From Paenibacillus sp. MMS18-CY102 (GTDB taxonomy: Bacteria; Bacillota; Bacilli; Paenibacillales; Paenibacillaceae): a stretch of 64,000 nt of DNA. Shown here piece after piece: positions 1-8,926 of the stretch. Each line of letters begins with the position of its first letter. The first letter of the stretch is position 1. Below the pieces are notes generated by a model. That model did not search any database. It worked only from the letters and a program-made list of their open reading frames with translations, and was not told the DNA's origin. Made by a program: the position numbers and the translations under genes. The DNA lies in assembly GCF_009789195.1 (NCBI RefSeq), contig NZ_WSTC01000023.1:1-64000 (forward strand). The letters run 5' to 3'.

Positions 1-32
1 GTTCGCCGTTTTGCAACCCTTATTTCACAATT

Positions 33-73
33 CTGGCCACCTGAGCTTGCTATGTCTTGGTGGCCGGTTTATT
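33..73 (+). terminator. Rho-independent terminator of a gene left of the window
   Basis: An inverted repeat with arms at 33-41 and 59-67 (GGCCACC against GGTGGCC, extended by a wobble pair) is followed by TTTATT. No gene in the window ends before it, so it probably closes a + strand transcription unit lying to the left. Confidence 0.5.
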
Positions 74-264
74 CAAGCATAGATTCTCACACTTGCCAGT
101 TAATCTCGTGAACTGCATAAGTCCTGTTTGAGTTATTGACTTGGAAATTACAGGATTAATGCTGATTAAATAATATTTGACGCATACGATTGTTGAATTT
201 AAAAGGAAAATACCATTCAATGTGGAAAATAAGTACTATTCCTAATTTAATTGCGAGGTAGAAA

Positions 265-1713
265 ATGGTATCTATAACGGAAGCGTTCGTCGATAGTTTG
301 GCTCCTAATGCGAGTGCAATGAAAAACGGCCGTGACTTGGCCAAAAAGAATAGTTTCTCAGAGTTGTGCATTACAGCAGATGAGACACTCATATTTGGAG
401 AATGCAAGGGAAGCGGCAAGGAGCCGTATCTATGCTCCGTCGATTTTTTGCGTCCTGAAACTCCCGTTTTTCGTTGTTCCTGTCCTAGCAGACAGTTTCC
501 TTGCAAGCATGCGCTTGGATTACTGTATGCGCATACGCTGCAAAAGCCATTCGAGGTTGCTGAAATTCCAACCGATATTGCAGACAAGCGCGAAAAGGCT
601 GAGAAACGAGAGGAAAAGAAGAAAGAGTCTGAGCTTACAGATGCATCAACTGATCGTTCGAAACCAGCACGTAAAGTGAATAAAGCAGCATTTGTTAAGA
701 AAATCAATGCGCAGTTAGAGGGATTAAGCATCTTAGAAAAGCTCGTCTTGCAGATTGTTCACAATGGACTTGGCAGTATCGATAAAAAGTCACTTCAGTT
801 AATGGAGGATCAGGCTAAGCAACTAGGCAACTATTATATTTCTGGTGTTCAGGCGGCACTAAGGGAAATAGTCCTGATGATGAAATCAGCCGATAAGGAA
901 ATGGCATATTCGCAAGTGATTGAGCAGCTCATTCGACTGTGGTCACTCGTGAAGAAAGGCAAGAGCTATCTCGAACAAAGATTAGCAGAGCCTGAGCGGC
1001 CAATGGATACGGAGACTATGCTTGAGGAGCAACTGGGACATACTTGGCAACTTACGGAGCTTAAACAATTTGATCGAATCAAGCAGGATGTAGAGTTGTT
1101 GCAGTTATCCTTCTTGTCCTATACGGATCATGCGCGTAGTGAATTCGTAGACGCCGGATGGTGGGTCGATCTTCAAGACGGAACCATCTATACCACTCGC
1201 CATTTGAGGCCTTTCCGTGCAGCCAAATCCATGAAGGAAGAAGATACTGTTCATGCGCTCGTCACTGCAGAGGAACTCTACATTTATCCTGGCGAGCAGA
1301 ATGCTAGGATAAGATGGGAGAATGTGAAGTTCCGAGAGGCTGATGCAGAGAAGTTTAAACGGGTTAAATCTCTTGCAGTTCCTACATTTCAAGATGTGAT
1401 CAAACAGGTGAAGAATGGCATAAAATCGCCTTTGGCGCTTAAAAATCCTGCCGCTCTCATTGCTTTTCATGCGATTGAACGAGTTGGCGACACGATGGTG
1501 CTTCGAGATGTACAGGGCAAACAACTGACGATAACTAATAATTTTATTAGCGGATCAATTAACTCGGATTCGATTATTCCGCTATTGCCCAAGGACGATT
1601 TGAACGATCAAGCTGCGCTCGTCGTTTTTCAGCATGACGTCGAGAACAGGCGTTTGGGCGTTCAACTGTTAAGCATTATTACGGATTGCCGAATGATTCG
1701 GCTGCTGTATTAG
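265..1713 (+). CDS. SWIM zinc-finger protein, first gene of MoxR/VWA operon
   Basis: This 482-aa protein has a SWIM-type zinc-binding motif near residues 70-90: Cys-x-Cys, then after about eight residues Cys-Lys-His, inside CSCPSRQFPCKHALGLLYA. A Lys/Glu-rich charged linker follows at about residues 108-140. SWIM domains bind DNA or protein; no catalytic signature is visible. The start follows GAGGTAGAAA. The next gene begins 11 bases after the stop, so this opens an operon with a helical-repeat protein, a MoxR ATPase, a DUF5682-like protein and a VWA protein. That partnership resembles the E. coli yehL-yehM-yehP-yehQ locus, where YehQ is the SWIM protein. The biochemical role is unknown. Confidence 0.85.
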   Translation: MVSITEAFVDSLAPNASAMKNGRDLAKKNSFSELCITADETLIFGECKGSGKEPYLCSVDFLRPETPVFRCSCPSRQFPCKHALGLLYAHTLQKPFEVAEIPTDIADKREKAEKREEKKKESELTDASTDRSKPARKVNKAAFVKKINAQLEGLSILEKLVLQIVHNGLGSIDKKSLQLMEDQAKQLGNYYISGVQAALREIVLMMKSADKEMAYSQVIEQLIRLWSLVKKGKSYLEQRLAEPERPMDTETMLEEQLGHTWQLTELKQFDRIKQDVELLQLSFLSYTDHARSEFVDAGWWVDLQDGTIYTTRHLRPFRAAKSMKEEDTVHALVTAEELYIYPGEQNARIRWENVKFREADAEKFKRVKSLAVPTFQDVIKQVKNGIKSPLALKNPAALIAFHAIERVGDTMVLRDVQGKQLTITNNFISGSINSDSIIPLLPKDDLNDQAALVVFQHDVENRRLGVQLLSIITDCRMIRLLY

Positions 1714-1724
1714 AGGAGGGCCTT

Positions 1725-3536
1725 ATGAGTGTAGAACTATTGTCTGATCTGCAGCAGGAGGTTCGCCGGTTGTTTATAGCCGGGAGCGCGATGGCGCAGG
1801 GAGATATGCGATTAACTAAATTGCTGCCCCAGCTCAAGAAGCTTGGAGAGGCAGCACCTGTATTCAATCGTCTTGCTGAATCTTCAGAAGGGCTACTGGG
1901 TGCTACAAGGGAGGAAAGTCCAGCAAAGTTGTTGGAGCTTGCCGCTTTGTTAAGTGCTGTCCTTCATACGCAAGGGAAAACGGAGACGCCAGGAGAAGCT
2001 TCCCCCATTGAAACCTTAGGCATTTCATTAAACACGGATGTAACTTATCGCAAGCTGCAGCCCGTAATCGAGGCGCTCACTACGAAAGGTCCAGGACGAC
2101 TCGAACTATTGCGGCAATCGGTTGAATATAACAGCTACCTTGATTTGCGCTTACTGCCGGCAGTATGTAGAGGACTAGATGATAGCTTTCATGAGATTTC
2201 AGATTATGTTCAAATGAATCTTATCCCAGGATTTGGCCATCATGCTATCCCAGTATTGAAGAGCCAGCTGAACTTACAAGGTGGAAAAGCCGACGCTCGC
2301 AGGCTGCAGATACTCCATGGGCTATTGGGGAAAGAGATGATTGCACTCCTCATGGAGGCCGCCACTTCAGGCTCGGTTGATCTTAAAGTCCCTGCAATTT
2401 CGTTGTTAGGCGGGTATCCAGAGTACGAGCCGTTCTTGCTGGAGAGAAGCAGGGAAAAGCGGAAGGAGGTAAGGTTGTCCGCGTACCATGCGCTTGCCAG
2501 CATTGGCTCGGATCAAGCCACTGCCCGTTTGTATGAAGCGTTATGCGCGAAGGATAACGAGATAGTCGTTGAACCGATTCAGCAATGCGTTTCTTATAAC
2601 TTATACTGCAAAATCATCGAACTAGCGGAAAAAGAGTTTGATCGTTATGAATCCACTTCAGGTTCAGAACAGGTGCAAGCGATGCAACAGCTTCATATCG
2701 CACTGCGTTGCTTGGAGGGACCACGGAAGCAGTTTGCTAATGCAGCCCTTCCGTTATTGAAAAAGCTCTTGTTATCCCCGGCCTTCATCGTAATTGAGAC
2801 TGAAGCCGTTCAGGAAACCGCAACTGAGCTGTTGCTGGGGTTAGAGGATATTGATTCCAATCAATTTGCGATGGAGCTCCATTATGAGCATAAGAAGAAG
2901 CTGATCGGTTGTAGCTTCCGTGCTGCTTACAGGCTATTAGATCGATCTGAATTGTTCGTTCGTTATTCTGGAGAATTTGCCGGATTAAGCGCATCAGCAA
3001 AAGAGATGCAGCGAGCGATACGAGTATTAGTTGCTGAACAACTGCAGCAGGACGAGAACGCAAGCGATGCTATAATGGCAGAGGGTTTATGGGATTCGCG
3101 ATGGGTACAACTGTTCGCAGAGCAAGAATGGACAGATTTAGTTTGTGTCTTTACCCATGAATTAGAACCTAGCATCACGAATTATTTAGTTACGAGATTA
3201 AAGGAAGACACCTATCTCAATAGTCCGCTAACCCGGCAAATCTTGCATACGTTATATCGGATCGGGTACCCAAAGACGCCCCAACTGATCATGAACCTTC
3301 TTAAGAGTGGAGAGTCCCTTGCCTACTTCTATCTAGACTGGAAATCAAAGCGGCTTATCACGATGATGCCAAAGGAATCTATGCCTGCGCTTCGCGAAAT
3401 CGCAGAACAATTGGCCAGTCAATCTACAAAAAAACAATTAAACGAAATTATCGACACGCTTGAAAGTGCGCCGGATGAAATATTAAATGGGAGTGAGCCA
3501 GCGAGATGGGAATGGATCCAAAACAGGATATCTTAA
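1725..3536 (+). CDS. Helical-repeat (HEAT-like) protein of MoxR/VWA operon
   Basis: This 603-aa protein is Leu/Ala/Glu rich. Repeated amphipathic helices are visible, for example around residues 215-280 (LKVPAISLLGGYPEYEPFLL, then VRLSAYHALASIGSDQATAR), which is typical of HEAT/armadillo-like scaffolds. I chose ATG 1725 because TAGAGGAGGG sits 5 bases upstream. An upstream ATG at 1686 lies inside the previous gene and lacks such a site. The 3' end overlaps the MoxR gene by 31 bases, which implies translational coupling. In related operons this position holds DUF5691-type proteins; I cannot confirm that family by eye. A scaffold role for the ATPase complex is inference. Confidence 0.75.
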   Translation: MSVELLSDLQQEVRRLFIAGSAMAQGDMRLTKLLPQLKKLGEAAPVFNRLAESSEGLLGATREESPAKLLELAALLSAVLHTQGKTETPGEASPIETLGISLNTDVTYRKLQPVIEALTTKGPGRLELLRQSVEYNSYLDLRLLPAVCRGLDDSFHEISDYVQMNLIPGFGHHAIPVLKSQLNLQGGKADARRLQILHGLLGKEMIALLMEAATSGSVDLKVPAISLLGGYPEYEPFLLERSREKRKEVRLSAYHALASIGSDQATARLYEALCAKDNEIVVEPIQQCVSYNLYCKIIELAEKEFDRYESTSGSEQVQAMQQLHIALRCLEGPRKQFANAALPLLKKLLLSPAFIVIETEAVQETATELLLGLEDIDSNQFAMELHYEHKKKLIGCSFRAAYRLLDRSELFVRYSGEFAGLSASAKEMQRAIRVLVAEQLQQDENASDAIMAEGLWDSRWVQLFAEQEWTDLVCVFTHELEPSITNYLVTRLKEDTYLNSPLTRQILHTLYRIGYPKTPQLIMNLLKSGESLAYFYLDWKSKRLITMMPKESMPALREIAEQLASQSTKKQLNEIIDTLESAPDEILNGSEPARWEWIQNRIS

Positions 3537-4603
3537 GGTTGTCAGCGGAGAAGCTTTATGCAGAAGAGCTTGAAGCGCTTCGAAATGCGGATCAAGACGC
3601 GAAGCCGAAAGGGTGGCAATTATCGCCCAAATCGGTGCTCACTTTCATAACAGGCGGTGTAGTCGGAGGGATGGTTATTACTCCGAAGTATATAGGCAAT
3701 AAACGTCTCGTCGAGATGGCAATTGCGACTCTCCTAACGGACAGAGCCCTCTTATTAATTGGAGAACCGGGAACCGCTAAATCCTGGCTATCCGAGAACT
3801 TGACCGCTGCCATTCATGGAGATTCTTCCAAAGTGGTACAAGGTACAGCTGGCACTAGCGAGGAGCATGTTCGTTACTCTTGGAACTATGCACTTCTACT
3901 GGCACAGGGACCGTCGGATCAAGCGTTAATCCGCAGTCCTATTCTTCGTGCAATGGAAAGTGGCGGTATCGCACGTTTTGAAGAGATTTCACGCTGTGCT
4001 TCCGAGGTGCAGGATGCGCTTATTTCGATTCTGTCGGAGAAAACCATTTCTATTCCTGAGCTTGGTCGACAAGTAGCGGCAGAACGGGGTTTCTCTATTA
4101 TCGCAACTGCGAATACACGCGATCGAGGCGTTAACGAAATGTCTGCGGCCTTGAAGCGCCGGTTCAATATTATCGTGCTGCCAGCGCCATCGAGCCTCGA
4201 TACGGAGATCGATATCGTCCGCAGACGTGTCGGTGAGATTTCTGCCAGCTATGAGCTGCAAGCCTCACAGCCAGATGAGGATGCGATTCGTAAAGTCGTA
4301 ACGATTTTCCGCGAGCTGCGCAGCGGGCTGACGCTGGACGGCAAGGAAAAAGTAAAGCCACCTAGCGGCGTCATTTCAACTGCGGAAGCGATCTCATTGC
4401 TTACAGGCAGCATGGCTTTAGCCGGAAGCTTCGGTAATGGAAGCATTAGCGACGAAGATATTGCAGCCGGCCTGCAAGGTGCGATCGTAAAGGAAGATGA
4501 GAAGGATCAGCTCGTCTGGAAGGAGTACTTGGAGAACGTCATGAAAAAACGGGGGGCATCATGGCGAAGCCTGTACAGCGCTTGCACGGAGATGAATGGA
4601 TGA
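3506..4603 (+). CDS. MoxR-family AAA+ ATPase
   Basis: This 365-aa AAA+ ATPase has Walker A GEPGTAKS at about residues 86-93, a Walker B-like segment GGIARFEEISRC near residue 153, and a sensor-1 segment IIATANTRDRG near 197. This is the MoxR pattern. MoxR ATPases work with VWA-domain proteins as chaperones that insert metals or mature protein complexes. A VWA gene lies two genes downstream. The gene overlaps the preceding gene by 31 bases and the next by 4-43 bases depending on the start chosen. The start could be ATG 3506 or ATG 3512. E. coli YehL is the likely counterpart. The substrate cannot be told from sequence. Confidence 0.88.
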   Translation: MGMDPKQDILRLSAEKLYAEELEALRNADQDAKPKGWQLSPKSVLTFITGGVVGGMVITPKYIGNKRLVEMAIATLLTDRALLLIGEPGTAKSWLSENLTAAIHGDSSKVVQGTAGTSEEHVRYSWNYALLLAQGPSDQALIRSPILRAMESGGIARFEEISRCASEVQDALISILSEKTISIPELGRQVAAERGFSIIATANTRDRGVNEMSAALKRRFNIIVLPAPSSLDTEIDIVRRRVGEISASYELQASQPDEDAIRKVVTIFRELRSGLTLDGKEKVKPPSGVISTAEAISLLTGSMALAGSFGNGSISDEDIAAGLQGAIVKEDEKDQLVWKEYLENVMKKRGASWRSLYSACTEMNG

Positions 4604-6939
4604 ACGCGGTAGATGAACCGCATTATTTTGGCATTCGGCATCTTTCGCCAGCGGGTTCCTACCATCTGCTCGAGTTGCTGCGGAGGGTAAAACCGACCGC
4701 AATACTAATCGAAGGCCCCAGTGATGCTGGCGCCATTGCGATGCAGCTGACATCCCGCGGCGTGGTACCGCCAGTTGCATTGCTTGCTTACACTGAACAG
4801 CTTCCGATAAGGATGTTATTATATCCATTTGCTGACTATTCGCCTGAATACCAATCGTTGATATGGGCGAAGCAAAATGGCTGCCACGCTGCCTTTATTG
4901 ATTTGCCGACGGATGTGTCTTTGGCGCTGATGGACAAAAGGAAGGCTCGAATGGTCGAAGAAGCTGATGATACACCGTCGGATAATGATCCTTCCGAATG
5001 TCTGCCTAGATTTGCGCTAATGCAGCGTGATTTGTATGCCCGGATCGCAGAATTGTCGGGAGAACCGGATTACGAGTCCTATTGGGAACGATGTTATGAA
5101 CATAACTTGCAAGCAGGGTCCTATCAACGCGCTATCTTGCATTATTCAACTGAAATGCGGGCGTTAACCGAACAGGATGAGATTCGTCTAGCTCCCCAGG
5201 AAGCTGCGTACAATGAAATCCGCGAGTCTTTTATGCGGCGTAAAATTTATGATGCTATTGCTGAAGGCCATCAGCCTGAGCAAATAGTCGTCGTAAGCGG
5301 TGCCCATCATACGATAGCATTAAGCTTGCAGCTTCCTATTATGACAGATGAGCAGATTGCTAGGCTTCCGCGTGTAAAAACTAAGATGACTTTAATGCCA
5401 TACTCTTATTATAAATTGTCATCGCATTCCGGATATGGAGCGGGTAATGAGGCACCTGCCTATTTCGAGCTCCTGTGGCAGTGTATGAAGCAAGAGGAAT
5501 TAGACAAGCTGCCAGCACTCTACTTGTCATCTGTCGCAGCCCGATTGCGCGAACAAGGCACGTGGCGATCAACAGCTTCGGTCATTGAGGCTGTCCGATT
5601 AGCTGAGGCGTTAGCCTATATGCATGATGGGGCGCGGCCGACCTGGAAAGATCTTCGAGATGCGGCCACAGTATTGTTCGGCTATGGCGAGTTTTCGGTC
5701 GTTGCGGAAGCATTGGCAAGAACGGATATTGGAACGGCAATCGGCAGTTTGCCAGAAGGCGTCAGCCAGACACCTTTGCAGGATGACCTGAATCGTGAGC
5801 TTAAGCGGCTCAAACTGGAGAAATATAAAACGCTGGTCGCTGAGGCTTTGGAACTGGATTTGCGCGAAAACCGACGGGTGAAATCAGTCGAGTCTGCGTA
5901 TATTGACTTGAATCGTTCGGTATTATTACATCGGTTAGCCGTACTTGGCATACGGTTTGCCCGTAAACAAAGAGTTAGCCAGAAGGACGCGTCATGGGCG
6001 GAGCATTGGGTACTGCAATGGTCGCCGGAAGCGGAGATTGAGACAGTCGAATCCACATTAAAAGGCGAGACAATTGAGCTTGCCGCAGCCTATGCTATTC
6101 ATGAAGAGCTAATGGCCTGCTCGGATATTGAAGCGGCAGCCCGGTTAATTCGAACATCTTGTGAGTGTGGCTTGCCGCAGATCATGAGCCAAGCGACGAG
6201 TGCGCTGCAGCAGCTTGCGGTCGATGCTGGGGATTTTCAACAAATTGCGAATACGGTGCTCGAGCTATCCGTACTTCTTCAATATGGTTCTATCAGGCGA
6301 TTCGATACGCTTGCGCTTGTCCCATTGCTCCAGCAGTTGTTCCTACGAGGAACAATGATGCTTCAGGAAGCTGCCAACTGTAATGATGATGCTGCCGCAA
6401 ATATGATCAGTGCAGTGCACGCTATGCATGCAGTTGCGCTTGAGCATTATGAAGAAGTAGACGAAGCGCTCTGGATGTCAAAGTTGAAGGAACTCGCAGA
6501 ACGTGATGATCGTAATGCCAAATGTTCGGGCTATGCATTTTCGATTTTGTTAGAACGTAATGAAGCTGACGAGGAGCAGTGCGCCAAGGAGGTGTCTCGA
6601 AGATTATCGAAAGGGATGCCCGCTGAGCTTGGAGCAGGCTGGTTTGAAGGCTTGTCGATGCGTAACCGCTATGCGCTGCTGTCGCGTGATTATTTATGGC
6701 GGCAATTGGACGTTTATATCGAAACCTTAGATGTGGGGTCATTCAAGCGGTCGCTAATTTTTCTTCGCAGAGCGTTCGGAACATTCGAGTCTCGGGAGAA
6801 AGCGGGAATTGCCGAAATGCTAGGCGATCTGTGGGGTCATGGAGCAGAATCAATTGGAGAGGCTCTGCAACGGCCGCTCAATGAGGATGAGAAGGAGCAG
6901 CTGAATGAACTTAATGATTTTGATTTTGGAGATTTGTAA
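4600..6939 (+). CDS. DUF5682-type protein of MoxR/VWA operon
   Basis: This is a large, mostly helical cytoplasmic protein of about 779 aa. The N-terminus carries YFGIRHLSPAGSYHLLELL followed by ILIEGPSDA, a hallmark I associate with DUF5682 proteins found beside MoxR and VWA genes. A conserved-looking VVVSGAHHTIAL lies near residue 240. I favour ATG 4600, which overlaps the MoxR stop as ATGA and has CGGAGATG 8 bases upstream. ATG 4561 (792 aa, GGGGGG 4 bases upstream) is the alternative. No membrane segments or signal peptide are seen. The VWA gene follows 3 bases after the stop. Function is unknown; family membership is recalled, not searched. Confidence 0.78.
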   Translation: MNAVDEPHYFGIRHLSPAGSYHLLELLRRVKPTAILIEGPSDAGAIAMQLTSRGVVPPVALLAYTEQLPIRMLLYPFADYSPEYQSLIWAKQNGCHAAFIDLPTDVSLALMDKRKARMVEEADDTPSDNDPSECLPRFALMQRDLYARIAELSGEPDYESYWERCYEHNLQAGSYQRAILHYSTEMRALTEQDEIRLAPQEAAYNEIRESFMRRKIYDAIAEGHQPEQIVVVSGAHHTIALSLQLPIMTDEQIARLPRVKTKMTLMPYSYYKLSSHSGYGAGNEAPAYFELLWQCMKQEELDKLPALYLSSVAARLREQGTWRSTASVIEAVRLAEALAYMHDGARPTWKDLRDAATVLFGYGEFSVVAEALARTDIGTAIGSLPEGVSQTPLQDDLNRELKRLKLEKYKTLVAEALELDLRENRRVKSVESAYIDLNRSVLLHRLAVLGIRFARKQRVSQKDASWAEHWVLQWSPEAEIETVESTLKGETIELAAAYAIHEELMACSDIEAAARLIRTSCECGLPQIMSQATSALQQLAVDAGDFQQIANTVLELSVLLQYGSIRRFDTLALVPLLQQLFLRGTMMLQEAANCNDDAAANMISAVHAMHAVALEHYEEVDEALWMSKLKELAERDDRNAKCSGYAFSILLERNEADEEQCAKEVSRRLSKGMPAELGAGWFEGLSMRNRYALLSRDYLWRQLDVYIETLDVGSFKRSLIFLRRAFGTFESREKAGIAEMLGDLWGHGAESIGEALQRPLNEDEKEQLNELNDFDFGDL

Positions 6940-6942
6940 GCT

Positions 6943-8169
6943 ATGACGGCGTTGAATCCCGAGCAACTAAAAAGGTGGAGGCTCATTCTGGGTGCAGCCG
7001 CCGAGGATAAGCTTCTAACAGCTAGCGGCAATTCGAATGGCAACCAGCTGCTTGATGATGAGGATCGATTAATGGATGAAGCCTTAGCAGCCATCTATGA
7101 TGGAACTTCAAATGCGACGGCTGGCGATGCTTCTGGCAACAGCGGCAATTCGGGTTCACGAGCTGCGGGGCTTGGTTCATCCTCGCCCAAATTAGCGAAG
7201 TGGCTAGGGGATGTACGGACATTTTTCCCTTCAGACATCGTTTCGGTCATTCAATCCGATGCCGTAAAGCGAAAAGGCCTAACACAATTGCTGTTCGAGC
7301 CGGAGCTGCTCTCGCAGGTCAAACCCGATATTGGGATGGTAGCTACACTAATGGCGCTGCGAGGACAGATACCAGAACGGACGAAAGAGACCGCTCGAAA
7401 ACTTGTCCGAGAGGTTGTCGATGAGATCGTAAAACGTCTTGCCCAGGATCTGACTCGTGCTGTTACAGGTGCCATAAACAAAAGACAACATTCGCCGCTA
7501 CCTTCGATGACGGGCCTGGACTGGGCAACTACGATCCGCAAAAATCTTAAACATTACGATACAGAGCGTAAGCTGCTCATTCCGGAGAAGGTATACTTTT
7601 TTGATCGAGCACGCAAAAGTAAAGAGTGGACCGTCATCCTTGATATTGACCAGAGCGGATCAATGGCGAATTCAGTTATTTATGCCTCCATCGTAGGGTC
7701 GATTTTTGCGAGCATGCCTTCACTAGACACGCGCGTTGTTGCGTTTGATACGGAGGTTGTTGATCTTAGCGAGCAATGCGCAAGTGATCCCGTCGATATG
7801 CTATTCGGCATTCAATTAGGTGGCGGCACAGATATTAATAAATCGATCATGTATTGCGAGCCCTTCATCACTGAACCCATGAAGACAATCTTTCTTCTTG
7901 TATCTGATCTTTATGAGGGCGGCAATCGAACGGAAATGCTGCGCAGATTAAGAGAGCTGCATGAAGCGGGCGTCAAAACGATCTGCTTGCTTGCATTATC
8001 CGATGATGGAGTGCCGTCATACGACACAGAAGTTGCAAAGAAGCTTGCGCAGTATGGCATACCATGCTTTGGCTGCTCGCCGAACAAGCTGCCTGAATTG
8101 ATCGAGGGTGCATTGAAGGGAATGGATTTGCAATCGCTATCGAAACGGGTCGGGCAAGGCTTAAAATAG
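6943..8169 (+). CDS. VWA-domain protein, partner of MoxR ATPase
   Basis: This 408-aa protein has a C-terminal von Willebrand factor A domain from about residue 220. The MIDAS metal site DxSxS is intact (DIDQSGSMANS), followed by GGGTDINKS, which supplies the MIDAS threonine. The N-terminal 200 residues are helical with a Gly/Ser/Asn-rich linker at about residues 52-75. It resembles CoxE/YehP-type VWA proteins paired with MoxR ATPases. It is the last gene of the five-gene operon: it starts 3 bases after the previous stop, with GGAG upstream, and a strong terminator follows. Inferred role: adaptor that binds the client for the ATPase. Confidence 0.88.
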   Translation: MTALNPEQLKRWRLILGAAAEDKLLTASGNSNGNQLLDDEDRLMDEALAAIYDGTSNATAGDASGNSGNSGSRAAGLGSSSPKLAKWLGDVRTFFPSDIVSVIQSDAVKRKGLTQLLFEPELLSQVKPDIGMVATLMALRGQIPERTKETARKLVREVVDEIVKRLAQDLTRAVTGAINKRQHSPLPSMTGLDWATTIRKNLKHYDTERKLLIPEKVYFFDRARKSKEWTVILDIDQSGSMANSVIYASIVGSIFASMPSLDTRVVAFDTEVVDLSEQCASDPVDMLFGIQLGGGTDINKSIMYCEPFITEPMKTIFLLVSDLYEGGNRTEMLRRLRELHEAGVKTICLLALSDDGVPSYDTEVAKKLAQYGIPCFGCSPNKLPELIEGALKGMDLQSLSKRVGQGLK

Positions 8170-8178
8170 AAAATATAA

Positions 8179-8204
8179 AAGCCGCAGGCACACGCCTGCG
8201 GCTT
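8179..8204. terminator. Bidirectional terminator between VWA gene and membrane protein gene
   Basis: Perfect inverted repeat GCCGCAGGC-acac-GCCTGCGGC, extended by AA/TT pairs. It is followed by TCTCTCATT on + and by a clear T-rich tract (TTTTATATTTT) on -. It separates two convergent genes. Confidence 0.85.
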
Positions 8205-8216
8205 CTCTCATTCATA

Positions 8217-8609
8217 CTATTGATTCATAAACACAAACCACTTCCAAACGAAATAGAGTGGCGTACAGCAAGCGATGAAAAGAACGGTGACGATGGCCAT
8301 GCTCTTTAACGAGGAGCGGTCATTTGAAGATTTATTCCAATATTTCATGCCTAACATGGCAACTCCACCAGCAAAGAAGGCAATGGCTTGAGGCAGAGCG
8401 ATTAATCGTGCATTTCTGATCGTGTAGGGAGCATCGGGATGGGAGAACATGAAGGTGAATTCGGCTATGCCTAGCAGAAATAAGATACAGGTGAGCAGTA
8501 CTAATTGCCCAACGCCAACCTCATTACGATAAAGAAATAGTAAGCCGTACACAAACGCGACCAAATAGATCCCGATTTCAAGCATGACGAGCAAGAACAT
8601 CGTGAGCAA
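8217..8609 (-). CDS. Small multipass membrane protein, unknown function
   Basis: From ATG 8609 the product is 130 aa with about four hydrophobic segments, including FLLVMLEIGIYLVAFVYGLL and LVLLTCILFLLGIAEF, and one near the C-terminus. No family is recognised. ATG 8609 has no convincing ribosome binding site. The same frame stays open upstream and encodes a further hydrophobic stretch (FFQFFVVYFGIFALSF) to an ATA codon at 8730-8732, which has AGGAGGAAGG directly upstream. The real gene may therefore be 8217-8732 (171 aa, five membrane segments), with an ATA start or an ATG lost to mutation. It converges on the VWA operon and is divergent from the MFS gene. Confidence 0.6.
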   Translation of the reverse strand: MLTMFLLVMLEIGIYLVAFVYGLLFLYRNEVGVGQLVLLTCILFLLGIAEFTFMFSHPDAPYTIRNARLIALPQAIAFFAGGVAMLGMKYWNKSSNDRSSLKSMAIVTVLFIACCTPLYFVWKWFVFMNQ

Positions 8610-8926
8610 AAAAGTTAAAATATGACTACTTGAAAGGGTGAGCAGCTTAAAGCTTAATGCAAATATTCCAAAATAAACGACAAAAAATTGAAAAAATCGC
8701 CAAGAGGGCGACCGCGATATAGAATGAAATATGCCTTCCTCCTGTAATCATCCGAAATTACGACTTGCTAACCAACATATTCCTTAACGATTGAGGTGGA
8801 TGAATGGTTTCATAACTAAGGCTGATACCCCTTCGGCATTCATTGGCATTCCAATTAGTGGTATACTACAGCAGGATCAACGCACTTGATTATACCATGA
8901 GGAAAAATTGGCTTGGAGGTACGGAA

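Noticed and set aside
156-731. A 191-aa reading on the - strand opposite the SWIM gene
   Set aside because: It lies over a well-supported + strand gene, has Ser/Phe-rich shadow composition and no ribosome binding site.
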